A stretch of DNA of 8,721 nt, taken from NCBI GenBank assembly GCA_902475515.1, contig CABSAB010000042.1, positions 1-8,721 on the forward strand, written 5' to 3'. The notes below the pieces were generated by a model that ran no database searches, had not been told where the DNA came from, and was given only the letters and a program-made list of their open reading frames with translations. Below are positions 1 to 6,062 of the stretch, piece after piece (the stretch's first letter is position 1; each line of letters begins with the position of its first letter). A program made the translations under genes and the position numbers. The DNA comes from an uncultured Eubacteriales bacterium. Its GTDB lineage: Bacteria; Bacillota; Clostridia; Oscillospirales; Oscillospiraceae.

Positions 1-819
1 TGCCGTCACGGCGGAGATGGTGTCCACGCCGAAGGAATTGATCAGCCGCTGCATCAGCACCATGCCCAGGCCCACGGAGCACTGCTGCACCGAGGTGGGG
101 ATGCCCAGCCGCAATGAGGTCAGGAACATGCCCCGGTCAAAGCGGAATTCCCCCTTGTGGAACCGTGCCAGGTCCACCCTGGAAAACAGATAGACGCCTG
201 CCAGAACAGCGGAGACCGCCTGGGCGATCACAGTGGCCCAAGCCACGCCCGCCACCGCCCAGAACCGGACAAAGATCAGATCCAGCACAATGTTCAGCAC
301 CGTAGACACCAGCAGGAAGTACATGGTGGAGCGGCTGTCGCCGATGGAGCGCAAAATGGCCGCGAAAGTATTGTAGGCAAACTGAAACACCAGCCCCAAG
401 CAGTAAATGCGGAGGTACAAAAGCGCATCCGGCAGGATGGCCCCGTCTGCCCGCAGCAGTCCCGCCAGCAGGGGCCGGCTCAGGGCGATGCCCAATATGG
501 TGATCAGGACCCCCGCACCCAGCAGGGTGAAGCAGGCAGTAGAGAGATTCCTGCGGAAGCTGTCCTGGTTTTTGGCACCGAAGAACTGGGCGGCCATAAT
601 GCCCACGCCGTTGGTAAGCCCCATGGCCAGTGCCAGCAGCAGAAATGTAATGGGGAAACTGGTGCCCACCGAAGCCAGCGCGTTTTGCCCGGCAAAATTA
701 CCCACAATGAGGCTGTCTGCCAGAGAATAGATCTGCTGCAGCAGATTGCCAACCATCAGCGGCAGGGTAAAGGCAAGGATGAGCTTCCATTCCTTGCCCT
801 GGGTCATATCTTTTGCCAT
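1..819 (-). CDS. MATE-family multidrug/cation efflux transporter, C-terminal part outside window
   Basis: The reading frame stays open from an ATG at 819-817 to base 1, giving the first 273 residues of a protein that usually has about 450. An excellent ribosome site (GAGGAGG, about 8 nt upstream) fixes the start. The N-terminus carries the MATE signature: a first membrane helix at about 13-30, then ADSLIVGNFAG (34-44) and ALASVG (47-52). At least six hydrophobic segments are visible (about 13-31, 55-77, 97-122, 134-156, 165-184, 187-212), with a seventh starting near 235. MATE proteins are inner-membrane Na+ or H+ antiporters exporting drugs or metabolites; the substrate cannot be told here. 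The gene lies downstream of serA in the same direction, separated by a hairpin. I see no clear promoter of its own, so it may depend on read-through. Family assignment is firm, substrate unknown. Confidence 0.93.
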   Translation of the reverse strand, partial: MAKDMTQGKEWKLILAFTLPLMVGNLLQQIYSLADSLIVGNFAGQNALASVGTSFPITFLLLALAMGLTNGVGIMAAQFFGAKNQDSFRRNLSTACFTLLGAGVLITILGIALSRPLLAGLLRADGAILPDALLYLRIYCLGLVFQFAYNTFAAILRSIGDSRSTMYFLLVSTVLNIVLDLIFVRFWAVAGVAWATVIAQAVSAVLAGVYLFSRVDLARFHKGEFRFDRGMFLTSLRLGIPTSVQQCSVGLGMVLMQRLINSFGVDTISAVTA

Positions 820-860
820 ATATGTGTTCCTCCTCGGGTATTTCCATGTGTATAAATCAT

Positions 861-890
861 AAAGGGACGCCGAAATTTTGGCGCCCCTTT
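861..890 (-). terminator. Hairpin after serA, probable intrinsic terminator
   Basis: A near-perfect inverted repeat of 11-14 bp with one A:C mismatch and an AT-rich loop lies about 33 nt beyond the serA stop and about 40 nt before the MATE start. In the serA direction the stem is followed by an AT-rich run (ATGATTTATA), not a pure T tract. Partial read-through into the MATE gene is therefore possible. Confidence 0.6.
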
Positions 891-923
891 ATGGTATCAC
901 AGATTTTGCAAAAAGAAAACGAT

Positions 924-2078
924 TTACTTGATAATTCTCAGCCGCAGCACGCCGTCCAGGGCACGAACATGGGAGAGGGTCTCCTGGGTGATGACCTGCC
1001 CCAGATCGATCAGAGTGTAGGCGTAGTCGCCCCGGGATTTGTTGGTCATGTTCTCGATGTTGGCGCCTTCGTCGGAAAGGAGGGTGGAGATATTGGAGAT
1101 CATCTTGGGGATGTTCCGGTGGATGATGCCCAGCCGAGCCATGCCAGAGCGGGGCATTTCCACATTGGGCATATTCACAGAGTTGCGGATGTTGCCCGTG
1201 GACAGATACTCCCGCAGCTCCTGGGCGGCCATGATGGCGCAGTTCTCCTCACTCTCGGGGGTGGAGGCGCCCAAATGGGGAATGGTGATGACCCCGGGCT
1301 TGCCCACCAGGTCGTTGTTGGGGAAATCGGTGACGTACCGGGCCACTTTGCCGCTCTCCAGGGCAGCGAGCATATCGGCGTCGTCCACAAGTCCGCCCCG
1401 GGCCAGGTTGATGATGCGCACCCCGTGGCGCATGGAGGAGATGGAGGTCTCGTCGATCATGCCCTTGGTGGAGGGCAGCAGGGGGGAATGGATGGTGATA
1501 TAGTCGCTCATCTCGTAGATGGTCTTCAGGTCCACGACCTTCACGGAGGAATCCAGGGTCAGGGCGTTCTGCACGGACAGATAGGGATCGTAGCCGTAGA
1601 CGTTCATGCCCAGCTTGGTGCAGGCGTTTGCCACCTTGACGCCCACGGCGCCCAGACCGATGACGCCCAGGTTCTTGCCCAGAAGCTCCGGACCCACAAA
1701 CTGGCTCTTGCCCTTTTCCACCAGCTTTTCTACGTCTCCCTCGATGGAGCCGCACCAGGCGATGCCGTCCACGATCTTCCGCGAAGCAAGAAGCAGCGAG
1801 CAGATCACTAGTTCCTTGACGGCGTTGGCATTGGCGCCGGGGGTGTTGAACACCACGATGCCCGCCTCCGCGCACTTATCCAGGGGGATGTTATTGGTGC
1901 CGGCCCCCGCCCGGGCGATGGCCCGGAGGTTGGAACCAAACTCCATCTCGTGCATATCCGCCGAACGGACCAGAATGCCGTCGGGATTCTCGCACTCATT
2001 TGCCACGGTGAAGTCCTTGGGGTCCAGCTGATTCAGCCCCAGGGGCGAGATTTTATTTAAGGTTTGAATGGTATACAT
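924..2078 (-). CDS. serA: D-3-phosphoglycerate dehydrogenase, short form with C-terminal ACT domain
   Basis: This 384-residue cytosolic enzyme oxidises 3-phosphoglycerate with NAD+, the first step of phosphorylated serine synthesis. The Rossmann motif GLGAVG is at 141-146, with Asp164 in the position that selects NAD. The 2-hydroxyacid dehydrogenase signature NLARGGLVDD covers 224-233, with catalytic Arg227, and the catalytic histidine is His268 in IPHLGAST. An ACT domain (about 313-384) suggests serine feedback. The intervening domain of the long SerA form is absent, and the length fits the short clostridial type. At the position aligning with the usual catalytic Glu (DFPNND, 251-256) the residue is Asn255, followed by Asp256. 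The ATG at 2078 has only a weak ribosome site (GCAGGTAG). serC lies upstream in the same operon, with a serC remnant ending 18 nt before this start. Confidence 0.96.
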   Translation of the reverse strand: MYTIQTLNKISPLGLNQLDPKDFTVANECENPDGILVRSADMHEMEFGSNLRAIARAGAGTNNIPLDKCAEAGIVVFNTPGANANAVKELVICSLLLASRKIVDGIAWCGSIEGDVEKLVEKGKSQFVGPELLGKNLGVIGLGAVGVKVANACTKLGMNVYGYDPYLSVQNALTLDSSVKVVDLKTIYEMSDYITIHSPLLPSTKGMIDETSISSMRHGVRIINLARGGLVDDADMLAALESGKVARYVTDFPNNDLVGKPGVITIPHLGASTPESEENCAIMAAQELREYLSTGNIRNSVNMPNVEMPRSGMARLGIIHRNIPKMISNISTLLSDEGANIENMTNKSRGDYAYTLIDLGQVITQETLSHVRALDGVLRLRIIK

Positions 2079-2096
2079 GAAGAACTACCTGCTTTC

Positions 2097-2150
2097 TTAA
2101 TTGTTTTTATCAAAAGACTTGATGAAGTCGCAAAGCTTTTCTACGCCCTC
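2097..2150 (-). pseudogene. Remnant of a second serC 3' end (17 codons plus stop)
   Basis: Read on the minus strand this stretch gives EGVEKLCDFIKSFDKNN and a TAA stop. The intact SerC ends EGVEKLCDFIRKFDREN, so 13 of 17 residues match and two more are K/R swaps. Nucleotide identity over the 18 codons is only about 63 percent (34 of 54), and within EGVEKLCDFI all seven differences are synonymous third-position changes. That pattern means both copies diverged while being translated in separate lineages; it is not a recent tandem copy. The remnant ends 18 nt before serA, normal operon spacing, so it is probably the native serC end left behind when a divergent serC, or its 3' part, replaced the original. 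Homology stops upstream of the first Glu codon. Confidence 0.85.
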
Positions 2151-2262
2151 CGCGTCGTCGCAAAGTCCGCTCTGTTCGGGCCTCCCTACGGTCAGCCCTC
2201 ACCCGCTCCCTTGCTCCTCCTTTCCAATCACGACCCGCTTCGCTGGGCTCGTGATTGGTGAA
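2151..2262. repeat. Structured intergenic element between serC and the serC remnant
   Basis: About 110 bp with no convincing gene. It contains a strong stem-loop at 2224-2258: ten perfect pairs (CCAATCACGA with TCGTGATTGG), a one-base bulge, three more G:C pairs and an 8-nt loop. It starts about 5 nt after the serC stop. No T tract follows in the direction of transcription, so it is better read as an mRNA-stabilising or processing structure, or as part of a dispersed palindromic repeat, than as a terminator. The 9-mer GTCGCAAAG occurs at 2157-2165 and again at 2127-2135 inside the serC remnant, 30 bp apart. That it is a dispersed repeat is inference; copy number cannot be judged from one window. 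Confidence 0.5.
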
Positions 2263-3351
2263 TCAGTTTTCTCGATCGAACTTGCGAATGAAATCACACA
2301 GCTTCTCCACACCCTCCATGGGCATGGCGTTGTAGATGGAGGCCCGCATGCCGCCGACCTTCCGGTGGCCCTTGAGGTTACTGAAGCCCGCGGCCACGGA
2401 TTCAGACACGAATTTGGCGTCCAGATCGGCGTTTCCGGTGCGGAAGGTTACATTCATATCCGACCGGGAACCGGGCTTTGCGGCGGCGGTAAACAGCTTG
2501 GAATTGTCGATCACATCATAAAGAAGCTGGGCCTTTTGATGCTTGATCTTCTCCATGCCGGCAATACCGCCCTGCTCCTCCAGCCAGTCAAGGACCAGCC
2601 CCAACATATAAATGCACCAGCAGGGGGGCGTGTTGTACATGGAATCCTTCTCGATCATGGTCTGATAGTTCATCATCAGGGGCGTGTAGGGAAGCTCGCT
2701 GCCCGCCAGGTCCTCCCGGATGATGACCACCGTCAATCCCGCAGGCGCCATGTTCTTCTGTGCTCCAGCGAAGATAATGCCGTATTTACTCACATCCACC
2801 TGCCGGGAGAGAATGTCCGAGGACATGTCGCACACCAGGGGCACGCTGCCCGTCTCGGGCACATACTGCCACTCGGTGCCGTAGATGGTGTTGTTGGCGC
2901 AGTAGTAGAAGTAGGAAGCGTCGGGGGACAGCACCAGCTGATCCTGGGTGGGGATATAGGTGAAATCCTGATCTTCCGAGGAGGCGGCCACATGGATGTC
3001 GCCGTACTTTTTCGCTTCCTTATAGGCGATGGAGGCGAAGTTGCCGGTGACGGCGTAGTCCGCCTTGCCGGTCTTGCCAATGAGGTTCAGGGGCACCATG
3101 GAAAACTGCGAGGACGCGCCGCCCTGGAGAAAGAGGATCTTGTAGCCCTCGGGGATGTTCATGAGCTTCCGGAGCTTTTCCTGGGTGTCGTCAAAGATCT
3201 TCTGGAAGGTTTTAGATCGGTGACTCATCTCCATGACGGACATGCCGCTGCCGCCGTAATTCATCATGTCCTTTGCCGCTTTTTCCAGCGCCGAAAGGGG
3301 GAGCATACTGGGACCGGCGGAGAAATTGTAGATACGATCATAAGCTGCCAT
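2263..3351 (-). CDS. serC: Phosphoserine aminotransferase
   Basis: A PLP-dependent aminotransferase that converts 3-phosphohydroxypyruvate and glutamate to phosphoserine and 2-oxoglutarate, the second step of serine synthesis. The protein is 362 residues, typical of the family. It opens with the diagnostic RIYNFSAGPSMLP (6-18), carries the PLP lysine Lys199 in AGAQKN, and ends with the conserved GHRKVGGMRASIYNA block (328-342). The start at 3351 has AGGAG about 10 nt upstream and places the SAGP motif normally; an in-frame extension to 3501 would cross the promoter and is rejected. It is the first gene of the serC-serA operon, with a leader of roughly 65 nt from a consensus promoter. Its last 17 codons have a diverged duplicate downstream (2097-2150), suggesting this copy or its 3' part arrived by recombination. 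Confidence 0.97.
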   Translation of the reverse strand: MAAYDRIYNFSAGPSMLPLSALEKAAKDMMNYGGSGMSVMEMSHRSKTFQKIFDDTQEKLRKLMNIPEGYKILFLQGGASSQFSMVPLNLIGKTGKADYAVTGNFASIAYKEAKKYGDIHVAASSEDQDFTYIPTQDQLVLSPDASYFYYCANNTIYGTEWQYVPETGSVPLVCDMSSDILSRQVDVSKYGIIFAGAQKNMAPAGLTVVIIREDLAGSELPYTPLMMNYQTMIEKDSMYNTPPCWCIYMLGLVLDWLEEQGGIAGMEKIKHQKAQLLYDVIDNSKLFTAAAKPGSRSDMNVTFRTGNADLDAKFVSESVAAGFSNLKGHRKVGGMRASIYNAMPMEGVEKLCDFIRKFDREN

Positions 3352-3423
3352 AGATAGGTCACTCCTAATATAATTTGTACGCTGCCGGAAAAACAAATGT
3401 CCGCGACAGACGTGATACCCTTT

Positions 3424-3452
3424 ATTATAGTAAAGCATTCCACCGTTGTCAA
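3424..3452 (-). promoter_or_regulatory. Consensus SigA promoter for serC-serA
   Basis: On the minus strand TTGACA (3452-3447) and TATAAT (3429-3424) are separated by exactly 17 bp. Both hexamers match the consensus perfectly, so basal expression should be strong. The transcript should start near 3416. No T-box or other recognisable riboswitch was seen in the leader of roughly 65 nt. Confidence 0.9.
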
Positions 3453-3485
3453 TGAAAGGAGCATAGGGGAAATACCCAAAGATAT

Positions 3486-3506
3486 GGTTGAAACGGGCCA
3501 CAATTT
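3486..3506 (+). repeat. Outer arm of 21-bp inverted repeat over the plus-strand promoter
   Basis: These 21 bases are the perfect reverse complement of 3786-3806 inside the broken DRTGG gene. The arm covers the -35 element (TTGAAA, 3488-3493) of the plus-strand operon promoter. It is taken as the source copy because the sequence has a role here, while its partner disrupts a gene. Confidence 0.95.
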
Positions 3507-3517
3507 AGTGCTATAAT
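3488..3517 (+). promoter_or_regulatory. SigA promoter for the DRTGG-hydrogenase-like-PHP operon
   Basis: TTGAAA (3488-3493) and a perfect TATAAT (3512-3517) lie 18 bp apart, with transcription expected from about 3524. It diverges from the serC promoter, the two -35 elements being about 35 bp apart. It is the only good promoter seen upstream of the five-gene operon. Confidence 0.8.
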
Positions 3518-3541
3518 ATAGTATATGTTTCAAAAAGCACA

Positions 3542-3563
3542 CGCCGGCCCTGCGGGCCGGGCG
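3542..3563 (+). promoter_or_regulatory. GC-rich leader hairpin
   Basis: CGCCGGCCC and GGGCCGGGCG flank a TGC loop, giving nine pairs with one bulged G, directly between the predicted transcript start and the first ribosome site (GAGGGGG). No T tract follows, so it is not an intrinsic terminator. It may protect the 5' end or modulate translation; that role is inference. Confidence 0.5.
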
Positions 3564-3579
3564 AGGGGGATGGATAGCC

Positions 3580-3972
3580 ATGCAAATTGCGGCGCTGCGG
3601 GACCTGCTGGAAGCTCAGGTGCTCTGCGGCGAGGACCGGTTGGAAGACGAGATCTCCACGGTGTTCGCCAGCGACATGATGAGCGATGTGCTGGCATGTC
3701 CCGACGAAATACACTGTCTTTTGACGGGGCTGATCAATCAGCAGGTGATCCGCACGGCGGCTCATATGTAAGCTTCACTGTTTCCAAATTGTGGCCCGTT
3801 TCAACCGGCGGATATGATGGACATTGGCGTTGTGGTGTTCGTCCGGGGCAAATGTCCCCCGGAGGAAGTGGTGGAGATGGCCCGCCAGCGGGACATGGCC
3901 GTGTTACTGACACGATGCAGGATGTTCAGCGCCTGCGGCCGGATGTATGAGTCCGGCATCGGCGCGCGTTAA
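3580..3972 (+). pseudogene. DRTGG-domain protein, interrupted by a stop within a 51-bp in-frame insertion
   Basis: The first 60 codons and the last 53 codons lie in one frame but are separated by 17 extra codons containing a TAA at 3769-3771. Removing the 51 bp joins ...QQVIRTA to DMMDIGVVVFVRGK..., a continuous 113-residue protein that fits small DRTGG-domain proteins, relatives of the N-terminal domain of some HPr kinase and phosphotransacetylase proteins. The start is the ATG at 3580, about 8 nt after GAGGGGG. The gene opens the operon and is a distant paralogue of the intact DRTGG gene at 5733. As written, the cell would make a 63-residue fragment ending at the stop, possibly plus a fragment from ATG 3814 or 3817, which lacks a good ribosome site. 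There is no frameshift: the stop comes only from the inserted DNA. It may instead reflect an assembly or amplification chimera. Confidence 0.85.
3756..3811 (+). other. 46-bp mosaic insertion of two inverted local copies, with 5-bp flanking direct repeats
   Basis: GGCGG occurs at 3756-3760 and 3807-3811 (six bases if the preceding C is counted). Between them, 3761-3786 is the exact reverse complement of 3985-4010 (26 bp, start of the next gene) and 3786-3806 is the exact reverse complement of 3486-3506 (21 bp, promoter region). The two pieces share one A at the join and together account for every inserted base. Read on the minus strand the insert is the promoter joined directly to the downstream gene start, skipping 3507-3984. 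No terminal inverted repeats of a transposon are present. Confidence 0.93.
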
Positions 3973-3983
3973 GGAGGTTGCAC

Positions 3984-4418
3984 ATGGAAACAGTGAAGCT
4001 TACATATGAGATCGACGGCGAGAATTTTTCCGCGGCGGGGGAGGCCTCCACGGCGGTAAAGCGGGTGCTGAAAAAGCTCAAGCTGCCCCCGGCCATCGTC
4101 CGGCGGGCGGTGGTGTGCATGTATGAGGGCGAGATCAACATGGTCATCCACGCTGACGGCGGCGAGGCGTTTTTGGAGGTGGATGAGGAGAAGATCCAAA
4201 TTGTCTTGAAGGACAGGGGCCCCGGCATCCCGGATATCGACAAGGCCATGGAGGAGGGCTGGTCTACGGCGTCCTCCAGCGTGCGGGCCATGGGATTCGG
4301 CGCGGGCATGGGCCTTCCGAACATGAAGCGCAACGCGGACGACATGCAGATCGAAACAGAGCTCGGCGTGGGCACGACAGTGACCATGACCATAAACATC
4401 GGTGGTGAGGAAGCGTGA
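3984..4418 (+). CDS. GHKL-type ATP-binding protein, RsbW/anti-sigma-factor-like
   Basis: A 144-residue soluble protein with the single-domain ATPase fold of histidine kinases and anti-sigma Ser/Thr kinases. The N box is YEGEINMVIHA (47-57, with Glu48 and Asn52), the G1 box is DRGPGIPD (77-84), and the glycine-rich ATP lid is GFGAGMGLPNM (104-114). There is no dimerisation or phospho-histidine domain, so it resembles RsbW/SpoIIAB-type regulators and may phosphorylate or sequester a partner. No sigma factor or anti-anti-sigma gene is in the window. ATG 3984 is preceded by AAGGAGG with a 6-nt spacer; an in-frame TTG at 3978 is less likely. Its stop overlaps the GTG of the next gene, so the two are probably translationally coupled. 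Its start region is copied, inverted, into the upstream pseudogene. Confidence 0.88.
   Translation: METVKLTYEIDGENFSAAGEASTAVKRVLKKLKLPPAIVRRAVVCMYEGEINMVIHADGGEAFLEVDEEKIQIVLKDRGPGIPDIDKAMEEGWSTASSSVRAMGFGAGMGLPNMKRNADDMQIETELGVGTTVTMTINIGGEEA
3985..4010 (+). repeat. Outer arm of 26-bp inverted repeat over the ATPase gene start
   Basis: A perfect reverse complement of 3761-3786. It covers the last two bases of the ATG at 3984 and the next eight codons. In an mRNA spanning both copies it could form a 26-bp duplex over this start codon, with a loop of about 200 nt. Confidence 0.95.
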
Positions 4419-5713
4419 ACCATTCGGTCATCTTTGACAAGGACCGCTGCACAGGCTGCACGGCCTGCGTGAAGGTCTGCCCCACGGAGGCCATCCGGGT
4501 CACCCGCAGCAAGGCTGTGATCTACAACGACCGCTGCATCGACTGCGGTCGGTGTGTCAGCGTATGCCCCCATCACGCCTATTCGGTGAAGTCCGACACG
4601 CTGGATAAGCTGAAAGACTACAAATACAATATTGTCATCCCCGACACCATTTTTTACGGACAGTTCAAGAACCTCTATGATATGAACATCGTCAATGAGG
4701 GCCTTTTGAAGCTGGGCTTTGACGAGGTGTGGCCCGCGGCGGTGGGGGCGGAAATGCTCTCGGACCTGTGGAAGAAAAACGGGGAGACCGTGTTTGACGA
4801 GGATATGACCCGCATCAGCTCGGAGTGCCCGGCGGTGGTGCGGCTGATCGCCATGGAATATCAGGAATTGATCCCCAATGTGGTGGATTCCCTTTCGGCC
4901 ATTGAGCTGACGGCGGTGACGGCCCGGAAGGCGGCGGTGGAAAAAACGGGGCTTTCGCCCGAAGAAATCGGAATTGGCCTGATCTCCCCCTGCCCGGCCA
5001 AAAATACCCGGGTGTATTTTCCCATTGGCCTGGAGCAGCGGGTGGTGGACTATGCCCTGTCCATCCAGGATGTGTATGTGAAGCTGCTTTCGCCCATGAA
5101 GGAAGTGGCGGAGCCGGGGGACCATGTAAAAAGCGGAAAGCTGGGCCTCAGCTGGGGCCGCAGCGGCGGCATGAGCGACATGTTCCCGGACCGGGAGGCC
5201 CTGGCGGTGGACGGGACGGAGAACGTCCTGCGCATCCTCAGCGAGATCGAGGACGAGAAGCTCAGCGAGGCGGAGCTGGTGGAGACGGCCATCTGCACCC
5301 AGGGCTGCTTCGGCGGCTGCCTGACGGTGGAAAATCCCTTTACGGCCAAGCTCCATATGCGGCGGCTGACCGAGAACCTCCCGGCCCAGAACCTCACCAT
5401 GCCTGCGGAGATGGAGGACAAGACCAAGTGGGACTTTGAGCTGGAGGAGATCGACACGGAGATCGCCGATTCCATTGCCCAGGCTCTCCAGATTGAGGCG
5501 GCGGCGGAGCGGCTCTACAAGACCCTGCCGAAGTTCGACTGCGGCAACTGCGGCGCGCCCTCCTGCCGGGCCTTTTCCCGGGATGTGGCGGAGGGCTTCG
5601 CCGACGAGGGCGACTGCATATTCAACATCATCCGGGCCATGCGGGACGGACGGGATCACGAGGATGAATCCGATGAATTTGTGCCGCCTCCCTACCGGAA
5701 ACCCCTGGATTAG
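4415..5713 (+). CDS. Ferredoxin-[FeFe]-hydrogenase-like iron-sulfur protein, probable sensor
   Basis: A 432-residue cytosolic protein with three parts. The N-terminus holds two [4Fe-4S] ferredoxin motifs (Cys12, 15, 18, 22 and Cys41, 44, 47, 51). The middle is a [FeFe]-hydrogenase large-subunit domain with counterparts of the three H-cluster motifs: SSECPAVV (135-142), SPCPAKN (191-197) and AICTQGCFGGC (292-302). All four H-cluster ligand positions are Cys (138, 193, 294, 298) and Lys196 of motif 2 is kept, but the proton-relay Cys of motif 1 is Glu137 and the motif 3 glycine run is altered. A C-terminal Fe-S domain has Cys376, 379, 384 and 401 (C-x2-C-x4-C-x16-C). This resembles group C, sensory-type hydrogenases. 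No hydrogenase maturation or electron-bifurcating subunit genes are nearby. The start is GTG 4415 in a GTGA overlap. Redox or H2 sensing is inferred. Confidence 0.9.
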   Translation: MNHSVIFDKDRCTGCTACVKVCPTEAIRVTRSKAVIYNDRCIDCGRCVSVCPHHAYSVKSDTLDKLKDYKYNIVIPDTIFYGQFKNLYDMNIVNEGLLKLGFDEVWPAAVGAEMLSDLWKKNGETVFDEDMTRISSECPAVVRLIAMEYQELIPNVVDSLSAIELTAVTARKAAVEKTGLSPEEIGIGLISPCPAKNTRVYFPIGLEQRVVDYALSIQDVYVKLLSPMKEVAEPGDHVKSGKLGLSWGRSGGMSDMFPDREALAVDGTENVLRILSEIEDEKLSEAELVETAICTQGCFGGCLTVENPFTAKLHMRRLTENLPAQNLTMPAEMEDKTKWDFELEEIDTEIADSIAQALQIEAAAERLYKTLPKFDCGNCGAPSCRAFSRDVAEGFADEGDCIFNIIRAMRDGRDHEDESDEFVPPPYRKPLD

Positions 5714-5732
5714 AAAGAAAGGAGCGCTTCAA

Positions 5733-6062
5733 ATGACTGTGAAAGAGCTTTGCGATAAGCTGGAGCTGAAGATATTCTATATGGAGGAAGAAGACCGGGA
5801 GATCGAGGGGGTCTACTGCGGCGACCTTCTCAGCTGGGTCATGGGCAAATGCCCGGCGGACACGGCCTGGATCACCATTATGTCCAACCAGAATGTGGCG
5901 GCGGTGGCGGTTCTGTGCGACACGGCCTGCACCATCCTCAGCGAAGGGGTCAGCCCCGACGAGGAGCTTTTGGAGCGGGCGGAGAAGCAGGGGGTCACCC
6001 TGCTGGGAAGCGACCTGGACGAATACCAGCTGTGCTGGAAGCTCAAAGAAGTCTTAGGATGA
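5733..6062 (+). CDS. DRTGG-domain protein, intact paralogue
   Basis: A 109-residue protein without signal peptide or membrane segment. YCGDLLSWVMGK (28-39) followed by AWITIMSNQNVAAVAVLCD (about 45-63) is typical of small DRTGG proteins found beside hydrogenase-like genes and often annotated as HPr-kinase-like or carbohydrate regulators. The fold is thought to bind ligand or nucleotide and there is no kinase domain. ATG 5733 follows AAAGGAG by about 9 nt and starts 19 nt after the preceding stop. Its TGA overlaps the ATG of the PHP gene (ATGA, 6059-6062). Because the paralogue at 3580 is broken, this may be the only functional DRTGG protein of the operon. The biochemical role is unknown. Confidence 0.87.
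   Translation: MTVKELCDKLELKIFYMEEEDREIEGVYCGDLLSWVMGKCPADTAWITIMSNQNVAAVAVLCDTACTILSEGVSPDEELLERAEKQGVTLLGSDLDEYQLCWKLKEVLG

Noticed and set aside
813..1811. Plus-strand open frame of 332 codons opposite serA
   Set aside because: It is antisense to a gene with intact SerA motifs; the product is Gly/His/Val-rich and matches no family.
2098..2211. Possible small gene with GTG start after AAAGGAGGAG in the serC-serA spacer
   Set aside because: The product of about 30 residues is almost all Arg, Ala and Glu and runs out of frame through the serC remnant.
2224..2258. Stem-loop after serC as an intrinsic terminator
   Set aside because: No T tract follows on the transcribed strand, and serA downstream has no visible promoter of its own.
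2101..3357. Plus-strand open frame of 418 codons opposite serC
   Set aside because: It is antisense to serC, has no ribosome site and an implausible composition.
3352..3501. In-frame N-terminal extension of SerC
   Set aside because: It would span the perfect promoter at 3424-3452; the start at 3351 has a ribosome site and gives the usual family length.
3761..3786. HindIII and NdeI recognition sequences in the inverted copy, suggesting engineered DNA
   Set aside because: Both sites occur naturally in the source sequence at 3985-4010, within ordinary codons of the ATPase gene; no vector sequence or scar was seen.
3580..3972. Frameshift in the DRTGG gene
   Set aside because: Both halves are in the same frame; the stop is introduced only by the inserted 51 bp.
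3926..5659. Long minus-strand open frame of 577 codons opposite the ATPase and hydrogenase-like genes
   Set aside because: It lies antisense to two genes with clear family motifs, its product is low-complexity and rich in His, Arg and Pro, and it arises from GC-rich codon use on the other strand.
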